Source of the DNA: Pedobacter sp. ASV17
GTDB taxonomy: Bacteria > Bacteroidota > Bacteroidia > Sphingobacteriales > Sphingobacteriaceae
Assembly (NCBI RefSeq): GCF_016429065.1
Contig: NZ_JAELTX010000014.1
Coordinates: forward strand, 1-56,725
DNA length: 56,725 nucleotides
Direction of reading: 5' to 3'
A program made the position numbers and the translations under genes. Below are positions 10,049 to 19,379 of the stretch, piece after piece. Numbering within the stretch: the first letter of the stretch is position 1; each line of letters opens with the position of its first letter. The notes beneath the pieces are model-generated. The model did not search any database. It saw only the letters and a program-made list of their open reading frames with translations, and had not been told where the DNA came from.

Positions 10049-13000
10049 TTATTTTTTGACCACCTTATGTACAGCCACTACTTTTCGAGTGTCAACTTCC
10101 TCAACTTTAGTAAAGAAAAATCCTGAATTTAAATCTAAAATACCTACGTCAAAACCATTGATCAGCTCTGCTCTGGAAAGCGCATATTCACGTATAACTT
10201 TACCCGTAAGATCATATAAACTCAACTTGTATCTTTCACTCAAAAGGCCATCTACTTTAATCGTAAATTTATCTGATGCGGGATTAGGATAAAGCAAAAC
10301 CGAATTTTGTTGTCCAACTTTAAAATTTATCGATATTGGCCCAGTTTGCGTCTCCAGCCCATCTAAATCTACCTGTATCAATTTATAATAATTGTTGCCC
10401 GGCAATGGAACAACATCCATATAAAGATAATTCCCAGGCCCCTTGGGCAAGATTTCTGCAATTAAAACATAGGGCCCGTCACTAGTTGCCCTATAAAGCT
10501 TAAACACCTTGTTATTGGTTTCAAAAGAGGTGGTCCACGTAATAGCTACACCCTCATTTTGTTTTTTAGCTGCAAAACCAACAATACCTACAGGTAAAAC
10601 CGTCGGCGGCTCCACCAACACACTAAACCTTCCCGCTCCAAATGTCTGAACATTTGCCCGATCAACGTTAAAATTATAAACCAATCCTGATGTGATGGGA
10701 ATATTTTGATTAAGGAAGTTATCTTTTAAAACTAAGCTATGCTGCAGGTAATACTCGTTTAGATTAAACTGCATTAAATAGCTTCCCGTAGCATTGGCAG
10801 AAACATTCATCGCAATTTCCATAGCTTGGGGTATTGGGGGCATAAAATTGATGGCCAACTTGCTGGCTCCAGCCAACGTAGAAATATTAACAACTTCACC
10901 ATCAAAATGCAAGGCATCCTCTTGATTGTTGTAAGCCGCGCTACTAGCCTCATTAAAAACCACCACAGTCTCATCTTCTCCGTAAGAAGCTAATGGCGTC
11001 ATTTTTATCCTGAACAAACTTTGAGGAGTTTCTACATTTTGTCCTGTTGCCATGATCGAAAGTTCATCATTACGCTTTTCTGTACTCATCAATAAAACAG
11101 GAGGCTGCTGAGTAGATGCCTTGATGCTTTCCTTGAACTTGATCGAACCCGCAGCGGTAGTTCTTACAAAAAATGATTGTCCAGAGGAAATATAACGACT
11201 TCCATCAGAAGCACCCACCCCATTGATATAGGTGGCATAACCTCTCGCGGCTGGTTTCCATATCCAAATGGCATTGCTCACATTTACTTTATCACTACCC
11301 CAATTCGAAGAATCCCAATCAATAGTGGAAGCATAAGGGTTACCTACAAAGTTGTACCCAGCGCTTAAGGTCACCGTCACATTTTGTTGGTTGAGCACCC
11401 CATTAAAATCCGCAACGGTGTTCTCTGGATTAACAAAAGGAGCATTTGTTTTGCCAGAAAAATTATCTCTGTTGCCCCTAAAGAAAACATACATTCCCCT
11501 ACCCGCATTTACCGCAGTATTAATATTAGGAATTTCAACAAAACCAGCACTGTAGGTCCACGCCCCTGCCTGATTGCTATGGTTAACATCAAAACCACCC
11601 GCCGCCGCAGCTGTCCCCGAAATAATCATGTTATCTATCAGCTGTGAAAATTTTGCGCTCCTATTCCCTTCCGTATCTACATTGATGAATGTAGTGGTAT
11701 TATCATACACTGGCGAGGAAAGCATTCGATAAGTGCGATAGGGATTAACATTCCCCCCTTGCAAATAGCGCTCAACCGTTACCTGCCCAACAACAGAAGC
11801 CCCTGATGCCACAGGACCAACTTGCGCAGTAGAAGCGGCACTAGAAGCCAAGGTAAGGTAGCCATTCGCATTAAATGCTCCAGCGCTAGCCGTTAACAAA
11901 CCCGTTAAACGCAAAGCACCATTTAAGGTTACGCCCGCAGCGTTATTAATGGTCAAATCCTTAATCAAATTGCCAGCAAAAAGATTGGCGGCAATTGTTT
12001 GGGCAGCAGTTCCGTTAAAAACCATTCGCCCACCACTCGCAGTTAATGTACCACTACTTGTAACCACCCCCGCCACAGAAAGCGAATTGGTTACCGTAAC
12101 CGATGCCCCTGCAGCGATGGTTAAATTATTAATAGATTGATCAGAACTCACCGTAGGATAAGCAGATCTGCCTGTGGGAATAGTAGCATTTACGACAGCC
12201 GTAGGGACAATCCCATTGCACCAGCTATTCGCAGTTGCCCAATTACTTCCTGCGTTTCCTGTCCACTGGCCTTCACCTGTAGAAACCACAATGGTAGAGG
12301 CTGTGGCCACGCAACCATTCCTGCTTACAACAACCGTATAAACTCCCTTTGCGGCATCCGAGTAAGTCAAAGTAGCATTTTGCGACGAAGAAGTATAACC
12401 GTTAGGCCCCGTCCACGAGTAAGTTGCGCCATCAATGGTACTTGCCGTTAATGTCAAGGTCGTTTGCGCGCAAACGGGACCAGTATTGCCCACACCTTCT
12501 GTAGCATTATAAAGCTGCGTTACTTCCGCTGCACTTAGTGCCCTGCTATAGATATAAGCATCATCTAAACTTCCTGTAAAAAACCGGTTAGTGGGCGTAC
12601 TTGCCCATGAATCGATGTTGTCATAAGCTAAGCGCCAATACCCCGTAGTATTTTCGGCAGCAACCGTGGCGGCATCCTGCGCTACAGAAACCCCATCGAT
12701 ATAAAGCGCCATTCCACTGGCCGACAATACACCTGTAGCCATATGCCAGTTGCCATCTGCATAAGTGGCTGTAGAATTGACCGTTTTAAAAACCCCTCCA
12801 GGTTTTACACCAAAGAAAATCCGCCCATCATTAGCCATATAAATATGCCGATCGGCATTGGTACTAAAACCCGTTTGACTGCTCCCAAAACCGATTAGCT
12901 TTCCCCCTGCTGTGGTGGTTTTAAACCAAATAGAAACCGTAAATACAGTAGGATTCACAAAAGAGTTGGCCGTAGAAACGTATTGCGTAGTACCATTGAA

Positions 13001-14173
13001 TAGATAAGCCGAATTAGCAATGTTAAACCGATTGGCAGTAGGTGTTGGAGCACCCTGTAAAGTTCCGTTATTGGTCACGAAAAAATCGTTCGCATTTCCA
13101 TCAAGCTTATAACTTGCTACAATATTGCCCAAGGGGATATTAGCCAAAGAAAAACCCTGACAACTCGCCACCTGGCTTCCCGTAACAGACCCTCCTAAGT
13201 TTTCCCTAATCACATACACGATATAGGTATAATTAATGCCATTAGTGAGGCCTGTATCGTTAAATGTAGTGATCCCCGTACCCGTTCGCCCAATATAACT
13301 GTACCCCCCTCCACTGGATCGATAAATGGCAAATCCTATTTCAGTACTTGATACATAGTTCCAATTTAAGGTCATTCCAGTGGCACCTACATTGGAGAAG
13401 GTTAAAGCAGTAGGCGCAGTGACAAGTTCTGTTGGATCAAAGGTATAAGTTTGCCCATTGGCAGGCTTAGTAGCAATATTTGCTGTTTCTATGTCATTAC
13501 GAGCTGTTGGAGACGTACCCACGCCATTTAGCGAACGAAAAACACCTGTACTAACGCCCGTAATCCCTATTGACGCCGATCCGTTGTCTACAGCACCTCC
13601 TTCCGGAGTATAAACAAACTGGACATTTCCATTCTCGTATATTTTTGCCTGAAAAGTAATTACTGAAGTTAGATTAAGTAAATTGGTTGAATTTTTATCC
13701 CAACGCATAGAATACCACTGCACTGTTAAAACCATACTTCCTGCTGTTCCAGTAGTAACATAACTAATTTTGCCAGGCAGGAGAAGGTTTAGGATACCAG
13801 GAAAAACTGCCAGATCATCCCAAAGAGGAGCAATAATTGGCCTATTGCCACCAGTATTTAGATTATTAACAGGCATAGCGCCACTTACCGCACTACCAAG
13901 AGAAATCCAACCATTGGAACTTGCACAAAACCTATCATAACGCTGCCCCATATACCAAAAATCAAACCCTATGGGCAAATTTTGATAGGTATTTTCATCG
14001 TTAGCAACGGTAGCATTGGTGCCGCCAGGTTCGACCCCTCCTGAAATAGCAGTATAAGTTCCACCTGTTGCTGAAAAAATATAATTATTGATGTTCTGTG
14101 CACTAGACTTTAGCGCAAAAAACATAAAGCATAGGATAAAAATCCTACGCAACGAAAGTAAAGAAGCAGCCAT
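10049..14173 (-). CDS. T9SS surface protein with FnIII and LamG domains, 1374 aa
   Basis: The signal peptide is residues 1-25 (SSA/Q). Residues about 27-245 form a beta-rich region containing FDFWYMGQRYDRFCASSNGW, a pattern common at the start of T9SS proteins. A fibronectin type III domain follows (about 252-340, PTALTFSNVGATGMTLNWN). Then comes a LamG/concanavalin-like domain (about 350-560; ASYKLDGNANDF, FTVSIWFKTT, GSLDDAYIYSRALSAAEV) and an Ig/PKD-like segment (YSWTGPNGY). From about residue 791 (VERYLQGGNVNPYRTYRMLS) it carries the module shared with the two downstream genes, ending in a type A sorting domain (YPNPASDKFTIKVDG...VVKK). LamG and FnIII point to carbohydrate or protein binding outside the cell; the actual ligand is not visible. 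Confidence 0.93.
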   Translation of the reverse strand: MAASLLSLRRIFILCFMFFALKSSAQNINNYIFSATGGTYTAISGGVEPGGTNATVANDENTYQNLPIGFDFWYMGQRYDRFCASSNGWISLGSAVSGAMPVNNLNTGGNRPIIAPLWDDLAVFPGILNLLLPGKISYVTTGTAGSMVLTVQWYSMRWDKNSTNLLNLTSVITFQAKIYENGNVQFVYTPEGGAVDNGSASIGITGVSTGVFRSLNGVGTSPTARNDIETANIATKPANGQTYTFDPTELVTAPTALTFSNVGATGMTLNWNYVSSTEIGFAIYRSSGGGYSYIGRTGTGITTFNDTGLTNGINYTYIVYVIRENLGGSVTGSQVASCQGFSLANIPLGNIVASYKLDGNANDFFVTNNGTLQGAPTPTANRFNIANSAYLFNGTTQYVSTANSFVNPTVFTVSIWFKTTTAGGKLIGFGSSQTGFSTNADRHIYMANDGRIFFGVKPGGVFKTVNSTATYADGNWHMATGVLSASGMALYIDGVSVAQDAATVAAENTTGYWRLAYDNIDSWASTPTNRFFTGSLDDAYIYSRALSAAEVTQLYNATEGVGNTGPVCAQTTLTLTASTIDGATYSWTGPNGYTSSSQNATLTYSDAAKGVYTVVVSRNGCVATASTIVVSTGEGQWTGNAGSNWATANSWCNGIVPTAVVNATIPTGRSAYPTVSSDQSINNLTIAAGASVTVTNSLSVAGVVTSSGTLTASGGRMVFNGTAAQTIAANLFAGNLIKDLTINNAAGVTLNGALRLTGLLTASAGAFNANGYLTLASSAASTAQVGPVASGASVVGQVTVERYLQGGNVNPYRTYRMLSSPVYDNTTTFINVDTEGNRSAKFSQLIDNMIISGTAAAAGGFDVNHSNQAGAWTYSAGFVEIPNINTAVNAGRGMYVFFRGNRDNFSGKTNAPFVNPENTVADFNGVLNQQNVTVTLSAGYNFVGNPYASTIDWDSSNWGSDKVNVSNAIWIWKPAARGYATYINGVGASDGSRYISSGQSFFVRTTAAGSIKFKESIKASTQQPPVLLMSTEKRNDELSIMATGQNVETPQSLFRIKMTPLASYGEDETVVVFNEASSAAYNNQEDALHFDGEVVNISTLAGASKLAINFMPPIPQAMEIAMNVSANATGSYLMQFNLNEYYLQHSLVLKDNFLNQNIPITSGLVYNFNVDRANVQTFGAGRFSVLVEPPTVLPVGIVGFAAKKQNEGVAITWTTSFETNNKVFKLYRATSDGPYVLIAEILPKGPGNYLYMDVVPLPGNNYYKLIQVDLDGLETQTGPISINFKVGQQNSVLLYPNPASDKFTIKVDGLLSERYKLSLYDLTGKVIREYALSRAELINGFDVGILDLNSGFFFTKVEEVDTRKVVAVHKVVKK

Positions 14174-14502
14174 AACATTTTCATTTATGGCACCTACATT
14201 TAGAGAGGAGAGGAAAAAGTAAAAAACGAGCGTAACAGCACAAAAAACTAGGATTTACATACAAATAAACCTACCAAATGCAAATGCAATTCATTAAAAT
14301 TTTGCGGCATTTGTGCTTAAAAAAACAAATAAGAGAGAGATAGCGTTAATAAATTTCTAATGAGCGTTGACGGCAATTAAAATTTATTTTCTAAACTCAA
14401 ATGCATAACAATGTAGAATATTTTTCTCTATTTAACAACACCTAGTTGTAATTGTTCCCAAAAAGAGAAAAAAAATACACACAATCAAACAGTTAAGAGT
14501 GA
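14174..14502. other. Intergenic region, no gene seen
   Basis: This 329-base A/T-rich spacer lies between the start of the FnIII/LamG T9SS gene and the end of the STN-repeat gene. It should hold the promoter of the former, but I found no clean TAnnTTTG match. I saw no credible reading frame or strong hairpin. Confidence 0.5.
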
Positions 14503-16293
14503 TTAAAAGAGCGTAAACCCTGCAGACCAACCCAACCAAGCCTTATTTCCGTTGATTTTTTTACTGTTGGATGGGGCTATTTGTTTTTTGTAACCATTTG
14601 CAGTTACGTAGTTATTAGGCGCTTCGGTAACATAGTAATTTAATACTGGGCCTCCGTAAATACTAAAGCCCTTAAACAGGCGCACCTGAAAATTAAGATG
14701 CAGCTTATTAAGGATATTAGCGTAATCCCATCTGCCTAGATAAAGGTGTTGTGCAGTAACCTCGGTTGAAAAAGAAAGTCTTCTGCCCGCAAAAAAGTCG
14801 TGGCCCAACCCTAAGCCAAAGGTTTCAATCCTTTCATTGTCAACAAAGTTTTTGCCCAGCATAAATATGGTATACAGGTTTGCGTTTCCACTTTTGAAAG
14901 AAACATTGGCATTAATCAAATCATTGGAAGAAATGCTCAGTTTATGATAGCCATGTTTTACAATATTGATCAACCCTAAACTTACACCCGTAGAAGTATC
15001 GGCGATGTTGATTAAGCTTAACTGAAGCCCTTTGTTGTGCTTGGCATAATTAAAGATTCCTGAAAACTGTAGACCTCTCATATCCTTAAGTGCTACGTTT
15101 CCCACCGCCGAAAGCTGCATTCCGTTGCTTTCTTTACGTACCGCATTAACCAAGCCCGTCATTTGGAAACCACGTAAACTACCATTTACGGTATTAGAAA
15201 CGGCTGACAGTTGTAAGCCTTCGGCAAAACCATTTACATAGTTAATGGTAGACATTTGTATGCCATTAAGGCTACCTTTTACATGATTGTAAGCGCTCGA
15301 CAACTGCACTCCATTAGCATTTTTTCCAACCATATTGAATATCCCGGCCATTTGCACTCCTTCGGTACTTCCTCCCACCATGTTCAAGATGCCTGCTAAT
15401 TGCACATACCTTACATCAGCTTTGTTAAGATTAAAAATTCCTGCCATTTCCAATCCATCAACCCCTGCGGTATATCCGCCCACTAAATTGAGGGAAAATT
15501 TGTTCACCACGCTCCCACTCATGCTTCCTCGGGAGCTTAAGCCCGGTGTTAAAGAAGCCTGTACGGGCATGTTAGTTAAAAAATTGGGAATATTCATGTT
15601 TTGGATACGTTGTTTGGAGGAGGTTAGCCAACGTCCAATCTTAAAACTATCCAACATATCTGACATAAAAGTACCCTTTTCCTTATCGGGATCATCATAG
15701 CCCTCGGGTTTCACATTAATACTGGAAAGAAAAATAATCGAAGTATCCCGATAGGTTTCTTTACTTGCGGTTAATACAATGCCACTATGTTCGCCCTTAA
15801 ACTTTAAGCTAAAAAAACCTTCCTCATCTGTTAAAGCTGATTGGAGCAGGCGTTTCTCATACACACTCGCATTTTTCACCCTTTTGCCCGTTTGAATATC
15901 TACCACTCGGCCTGTAATGCTGTAGAGATTTTCGGCAGTTACAATACTTTCTGCCTCGATAGAAAAGTGGTTAACCGCATAACGTAAAATGATATACTCC
16001 TCATTTTCCTTATAGTCAACCGTTCCTTTAAAAAGTTCATCTAATATTTCGCGGACGGGCTTGTTACGTACATTGACATTCACAATACTATCCCGAGCAA
16101 ACAGCGCACCGTTATAAGTAAAATAAAAGCCTCCGGCTTTACCTATTTTTTGTAGTACCAGACCAATTTTCTCCCCTTTAATATCCATAGTCACCCTTTT
16201 TGCGAGGTTACTTTGGTTATAGTTCACCACAGAAGTTTGTGCCGTACAAATAGTGCTGATTAAAAGCAATAAGATAGATAGCGATTTCTTCAT
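14503..16293 (-). CDS. STN + carboxypeptidase-regulatory-like protein with LA_2272-type surface repeats, 596 aa
   Basis: A signal peptide (about 1-18) is followed by an STN domain (about 35-105, MDIKGEKIGLVLQKIGKAGG...), the periplasmic domain that TonB-dependent receptors use to contact FecR-type anti-sigma factors. A carboxypeptidase-regulatory-like beta-sandwich comes next (about 125-205, ITGRVVDIQTGKRVKNASVY). A SusC/FecA-type plug and barrel would normally follow. Here residues about 270-445 are some eleven short repeats of the form GVQMAGIFNMVxxxxx, as in LA_2272-family surface proteins, and a C-terminal part of about 150 residues resembles a small outer-membrane barrel. It starts 2 bases after the FecR stop, so it is surely co-transcribed. 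I infer that it is the outer-membrane signal input for that sigma/anti-sigma pair. Confidence 0.85.
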   Translation of the reverse strand: MKKSLSILLLLISTICTAQTSVVNYNQSNLAKRVTMDIKGEKIGLVLQKIGKAGGFYFTYNGALFARDSIVNVNVRNKPVREILDELFKGTVDYKENEEYIILRYAVNHFSIEAESIVTAENLYSITGRVVDIQTGKRVKNASVYEKRLLQSALTDEEGFFSLKFKGEHSGIVLTASKETYRDTSIIFLSSINVKPEGYDDPDKEKGTFMSDMLDSFKIGRWLTSSKQRIQNMNIPNFLTNMPVQASLTPGLSSRGSMSGSVVNKFSLNLVGGYTAGVDGLEMAGIFNLNKADVRYVQLAGILNMVGGSTEGVQMAGIFNMVGKNANGVQLSSAYNHVKGSLNGIQMSTINYVNGFAEGLQLSAVSNTVNGSLRGFQMTGLVNAVRKESNGMQLSAVGNVALKDMRGLQFSGIFNYAKHNKGLQLSLINIADTSTGVSLGLINIVKHGYHKLSISSNDLINANVSFKSGNANLYTIFMLGKNFVDNERIETFGLGLGHDFFAGRRLSFSTEVTAQHLYLGRWDYANILNKLHLNFQVRLFKGFSIYGGPVLNYYVTEAPNNYVTANGYKKQIAPSNSKKINGNKAWLGWSAGFTLF

Positions 16294-16295
16294 TT

Positions 16296-17249
16296 CTACT
16301 TTTTAGACAGCAAAACCTCATCGCCGTTACGCTGCATTTTCAAATTCAACGTGCTGCAAATAGTTTTTAAGTTATCTTCCAGCGTATATTTAAAGGGTAA
16401 AGTTGTAGAAATACCCAAGACCTTTGCTCCCTCACTTAATGATACCTTGCCTCCATAAGCTTCGTTCAGCACGCTAATTACCTTTGGCAAAGGCGTATTG
16501 TTGGTCACAAAAAGTTGGGTTCTGTAATAATTGTACAATTCATCTTCCACAGGTTTTTTCTCCAATCTTTCTTCACTGTCCAAGATCGTCATACGTTCAC
16601 CTTTGGTAAGCATTAATTGCCGACCATCTTTATCCACCTTCACGATGCCGCTCTCCACAATTACTTCCACACCGTTTTGCAATCTTTTAATGTTAAAAGA
16701 AGTACCTACCACTTCTACCTTCACTTTATTAATGGCAATCACAAAAGGGTGAGAACGGTCATGAGCTACATCAAAAAACACCTCGCCGCTAATTATTTCT
16801 ACTTTTCGGTTGGTTTTGAAATCGGTGACATAACTGATATTGGTATTTTTGTTGAGCACTAACTGACTGCCGTCTGGCAAGGCTTTATTCAATACCTGCT
16901 CATTGCTTTCTAAATCGGTATACGTATTGCCAAACTGCTGATAGGCTAGCCAAGCGCCAAAGCAAAACACAAAAACAGCAGCTATGCGCAACCAAATGGC
17001 GTTGGGTCTTATTTGTTTCACCACGGGCGAAGCATTTTTTCCTTCTACCCTTTGCTTAAACTTCTGCCAAGCCACTTCCTCATCAACGGTATTGACCGGA
17101 GCTAAATCAGCACTTTCATTCCATATCCGTTCCAGTTGCTGGTAGTAGGTGGCATTTTCGGCACTTTGTGCAATCCAGTCCTGTACCTGTTTGGCTTCTT
17201 CTATTGTGGTTTCCTTAAGCAGAAACTTTATCAATAACTCATCATTCAT
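16296..17249 (-). CDS. FecR-family anti-sigma factor, 317 aa
   Basis: The N-terminal 75 residues are the cytoplasmic anti-sigma part (LLKETTIEEAKQVQDWIAQS). One membrane span follows at about 84-107 (IWLRIAAVFVFCFGAWLAY). The periplasmic FecR domain is at about 115-210 (LPDGSQLVLNKNTNISY, VFFDVAHDRSHPFVI, VVGTSFNIK). A C-terminal DUF4974-type domain (about 245-317, LFVTNNTPLPKVISVL...) itself resembles STN. The family holds its ECF sigma factor at the membrane until an outer-membrane partner signals. The sigma gene lies 10 bases upstream and the STN-domain gene 2 bases downstream, so the trio is a complete surface-signalling cassette. Confidence 0.95.
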   Translation of the reverse strand: MNDELLIKFLLKETTIEEAKQVQDWIAQSAENATYYQQLERIWNESADLAPVNTVDEEVAWQKFKQRVEGKNASPVVKQIRPNAIWLRIAAVFVFCFGAWLAYQQFGNTYTDLESNEQVLNKALPDGSQLVLNKNTNISYVTDFKTNRKVEIISGEVFFDVAHDRSHPFVIAINKVKVEVVGTSFNIKRLQNGVEVIVESGIVKVDKDGRQLMLTKGERMTILDSEERLEKKPVEDELYNYYRTQLFVTNNTPLPKVISVLNEAYGGKVSLSEGAKVLGISTTLPFKYTLEDNLKTICSTLNLKMQRNGDEVLLSKK

Positions 17250-17259
17250 ATCGCTTCGC

Positions 17260-17877
17260 TTAATTTAAATAATCATTATAATTGGCCAATCCAAGTAGTA
17301 CCAGCACTAAAAAATCTACTAATTTGAGGCGTAAAATTTTAAGCGCCTTTCCCATTTGATTTTCTACCGTTTTGATAGAAATCCCTAATCGATCGGCTAT
17401 TTCTTTATACTTCAACTCCTCAAAACGGCTCATTTGAAAAATAATCCTGCACTGCTCCGGCAAGGCATTTAGGGCATGTTGCAATTGCCTTTGCAATTCC
17501 GATAGCTCTACCTTATTGGAGGCCGCTTCATGTTCGGTATTCATCGTATGCAGGCTAAAATCTTGGTACTTATTTTTAACCTGCTCGTGCTTCATGAGGT
17601 TAAGGCTATCGTTATACACACACTTGTACAAGTAGGCTTTTATAGAAGTCTGCGCATCTAACAAATGTCGTTTTTCCCAGAGCTTTAAAAACATCGACTG
17701 TACCACTTCCTCGGCGGCATCAAGATCTTTCAACAGCATATTGGCATAACAGTGTAAAGCCTTGTAATGAGACTTAAAAAGTTGCTCAAAAGCAGCGTCG
17801 TTATATGTTTGTACGGCTATATTCACGTTTGGATAGTTCAAATATATCGGTTTGATTTCAGCTATACAATTAACCAT
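17260..17877 (-). CDS. ECF RNA polymerase sigma factor (Bacteroidota expansion type), 205 aa
   Basis: Region 2 is at about 27-95 (FEQLFKSHYKALHCYANMLL, DAAEEVVQSMFLKLWEKR) and region 4 at about 125-190 (LPEQCRIIFQMSRFEELKYK, IADRLGISIKTVENQMGKAL). The length fits the FecI-like sigma factors of this phylum. Its ATG at 17877 overlaps the last 8 bases of the preceding hydroxylase gene, which implies translational coupling. The next internal ATG is too late to keep region 2, so this start is likely even though the first 25 residues are not conserved. It should direct transcription of target genes when released by the adjacent FecR protein; its own operon is a natural target. Confidence 0.95.
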   Translation of the reverse strand: MVNCIAEIKPIYLNYPNVNIAVQTYNDAAFEQLFKSHYKALHCYANMLLKDLDAAEEVVQSMFLKLWEKRHLLDAQTSIKAYLYKCVYNDSLNLMKHEQVKNKYQDFSLHTMNTEHEAASNKVELSELQRQLQHALNALPEQCRIIFQMSRFEELKYKEIADRLGISIKTVENQMGKALKILRLKLVDFLVLVLLGLANYNDYLN

Positions 17878-19363
17878 TAGATAACAAATTAATCCGTTTC
17901 AAAATTTGCGCCCCATTCTCGCTATCAATGGTAAATAAATCAATGTACTGCACCTTGGGGAACCAAAAACTTCCACCCTCTACTTTTACAAAAACGCGTT
18001 TCAGCAACAAGTCCTTTCCTTCATCTTTAATGTACAAACGATACTGTTGGTCTATGGGCGATTTCAATAAATACATGGGCAACTTCTTATAGGAAACTAA
18101 GCGAACCTCATAAGTCTCGTTACCCAAAGGCCTACAACTTACACCGTAGGCAAATTTCTTTTCAATACCAGTTAGCTCTTTAACCGTTCCATTTTCTTCA
18201 TACCTTATCCAAGAAGCTTTCACGGGAGATTTTTCGTTTAAGCGGCCATCTTTTTCTAAGTTCAACTGGTAAACTACCGTATTGGCATCGGGCGTACGTT
18301 GTAAAAAGAACAACATATTTTTCAACTTTGGCTCAGGCAGGGGTGGTTGGGCCATTAACAATTGCGCCATCAATAGCAAAAACAATCCCAATATAGTTCC
18401 TTTTAAAAAGCGGGTAAGTTTGTAACGCTTATAAATTTTGGGTTGCTGCTCGGCTTTGTACCGATAAACTTTTGCTGGACTGGCAAACAGAAAGAAAAGC
18501 ATTTCCTTTAGGCCATCGCTTTGCCTAACATCTTCAGCAATGGCCCTGTACTCATGAAAATTAAGCACAAAAGGATTAGCCTTTTCCGTAAGTGGTATGG
18601 TAAGTCCATATTTAGGTTTCTCCTCTTCGTACTGAAAAGTTCCAAATAAATGGTCCCAGATCATGAACGTAGCCCCAAAATTTTTATCAATATATTTCTC
18701 TTGGCTACCATGATGTACCCTGTGATTAGACGGGGTACCGAAATATTTTTCTATCCATGGGTGAAGCTTGCCAATGGTTTCGGTATGTACCCAAAACTGA
18801 TAAAGCGTACTCATTTGGCTAGCTACCATAAAAATTACTGGATGAAAACCGCACAGTGCTACAGGAATAAAAAACACCACTTTTATATGCTGGACCCAAC
18901 TTTGCCTAAAAGCTACGGTTAAATTATAATGCTCTGCCGAGTGATGTACCACATGTGATGCCCAAAAAAAGCGGTTAAAATGGGAAATGCGGTGCGACCA
19001 ATAGCTGCAAAAATCATAAATCAAAAAGCAGGGCACCAAACTCCACCAGCCAAACTCCATGCGCCAAGGCAAGAAGTTGTACAGCCAAACAGCACCTATA
19101 AACAAGCCCGATTTCAAGAAAAGGTTCACCAATAAATTACCCAGGCCAACCCACAATGAGCCTTTCAATTCTTCATGGGTATAATCTTCATGCTTAAAAA
19201 TTTTTCCAAGCACAAATTCCAACACGGTAAACACCGCTACAAATGGCAAAGCATAGGTAATAAGATTGGGTGTGCTGCTTTGCAATAGATATAGATCTTC
19301 CAGGGCAAGTTTTTGAGCACCAAAATTGGACGCCAAAACTTGCCAAAATGATTGGCCAGCCAT
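17870..19363 (-). CDS. Fatty-acid/sterol hydroxylase-family membrane protein fused to a DUF4833-like domain, 497 aa
   Basis: The N-terminal 310 residues are an integral membrane di-iron hydroxylase. Several hydrophobic spans (about 31-53, 72-98, 105-120, 162-182) surround the histidine boxes H124-x3-H128, H137-x2-HH141 with H145, and H214-x2-HH218. Family members hydroxylate or desaturate lipids at the membrane. After a further span at about 330-348, residues 350-497 (NMLFFLQRTPDANTVVYQLN, VKASWIRYEENG, KKFAYGVSCRPLG) match my recollection of DUF4833, usually a stand-alone secreted domain. That part would lie in the periplasm. The gene follows the GIN lipoprotein by 16 bases and overlaps the sigma gene, so a lipid change at the membrane may be tied to this signalling operon. 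The substrate is unknown. Confidence 0.85.
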   Translation of the reverse strand: MAGQSFWQVLASNFGAQKLALEDLYLLQSSTPNLITYALPFVAVFTVLEFVLGKIFKHEDYTHEELKGSLWVGLGNLLVNLFLKSGLFIGAVWLYNFLPWRMEFGWWSLVPCFLIYDFCSYWSHRISHFNRFFWASHVVHHSAEHYNLTVAFRQSWVQHIKVVFFIPVALCGFHPVIFMVASQMSTLYQFWVHTETIGKLHPWIEKYFGTPSNHRVHHGSQEKYIDKNFGATFMIWDHLFGTFQYEEEKPKYGLTIPLTEKANPFVLNFHEYRAIAEDVRQSDGLKEMLFFLFASPAKVYRYKAEQQPKIYKRYKLTRFLKGTILGLFLLLMAQLLMAQPPLPEPKLKNMLFFLQRTPDANTVVYQLNLEKDGRLNEKSPVKASWIRYEENGTVKELTGIEKKFAYGVSCRPLGNETYEVRLVSYKKLPMYLLKSPIDQQYRLYIKDEGKDLLLKRVFVKVEGGSFWFPKVQYIDLFTIDSENGAQILKRINLLSNG

Positions 19364-19379
19364 AAAACTTAAATTTAAA

